A DNA stretch of 64,000 nucleotides from Clostridium_AD sp964467165 (lineage in GTDB: Bacteria > Bacillota > Clostridia > Clostridiales > Clostridiaceae). Below the pieces are notes generated by a model. The model was not told where the DNA came from, did no database searches, and saw only the letters and a program-made list of their open reading frames with translations. Within the stretch, counting starts at the first letter, position 1, and every line of letters begins with the position of its first letter. Below, one piece after another: positions 63,956 through 64,000 of the stretch. Both the position numbers and the translations under genes were made by a program. Location of the stretch: NCBI GenBank assembly GCA_964467165.1, contig CAYXOL010000011.1:42494-106493 (forward strand). Reading direction: 5' to 3'.

Positions 63956-64000
63956 ATGTTTAACTTAAGAAACAGAAATTTTTTAACACTTATGGATTTT
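63956..64000 (+). CDS. arcB: Ornithine carbamoyltransferase, 5' end only
   Basis: Fifteen codons read MFNLRNRNFLTLMDF, the conserved N-terminus of ornithine carbamoyltransferases, with TAGGAGG 9 nt upstream. The gene continues outside the window. Position after arcA favours the catabolic enzyme, which converts citrulline and phosphate to ornithine and carbamoyl phosphate. The biosynthetic argF is possible. Confidence 0.82.
   Translation, partial: MFNLRNRNFLTLMDF

Overview
The window looks like chromosomal DNA of a low-GC, Gram-positive Clostridium-type anaerobe. The evidence is its strong A/T bias, GGAGG-type ribosome binding sites, a tryptophan T-box, a clostridial type IV pilus operon, RNase J, and the start of an arginine deiminase operon. 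Species cannot be fixed from the sequence. No rRNA, tRNA, CRISPR array or prophage was seen.

Layout. 1-4.0 kb: 3' part of a formimidoylglutamase gene, a VOC-family protein, a Trp T-box with stand-alone trpB, and a VanW-family gene. 4.2-18.2 kb: a sugar or polyol module. It has a cytoplasmic sensor kinase whose N-terminus is a catalytically dead ABC ATPase, an ANTAR response regulator, a leader with two hairpins and a competing terminator, an Rbs-type ABC importer, and enzymes that together fit polyol -> L-xylulose -> L-xylulose-5-P -> L-ribulose-5-P -> D-xylulose-5-P, plus a second FGGY kinase and an aldose 1-epimerase. 18.2-21.4 kb: a MarR regulator followed by two ArsA-type ATPases with a small helical protein between them. 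21.5-26.8 kb: nitroreductase, aminotransferase, Lon protease and a TetR regulator whose operator also has a degenerate copy before lon.

27.2-42.3 kb: a type IV pilus operon (pilB, pilC, pilin, a 367-nt structured gap, pilM, pilN, pilO, minor pilins, a PilX-like 754-residue protein) ending in a 1521-residue secreted repeat/PA14-type adhesin. 42.3-43.1 kb: a RAYT-type (REP-associated) tyrosine transposase whose last codons lie in a perfect palindrome. 43.3-54.0 kb: RNase J, a heterodimeric ABC exporter, a PAS kinase with a REC-HD-GYP regulator, and a LonB-like protease. 54.2-62.1 kb (minus strand): a two-component system, then an RND pump, its adaptor lipoprotein and an S-layer-homology protein. 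62.1-64.0 kb: a control region, arcA, and the first codons of an ornithine carbamoyltransferase gene.

The most unusual system is the 4.2-18.2 kb module. The dead ABC domain of the kinase resembles the ATPase of the transporter encoded just downstream. The ANTAR regulator has a plausible RNA target immediately before that transporter. This suggests a circuit in which transporter state is sensed by a pseudo-ATPase and converted to transcription antitermination.
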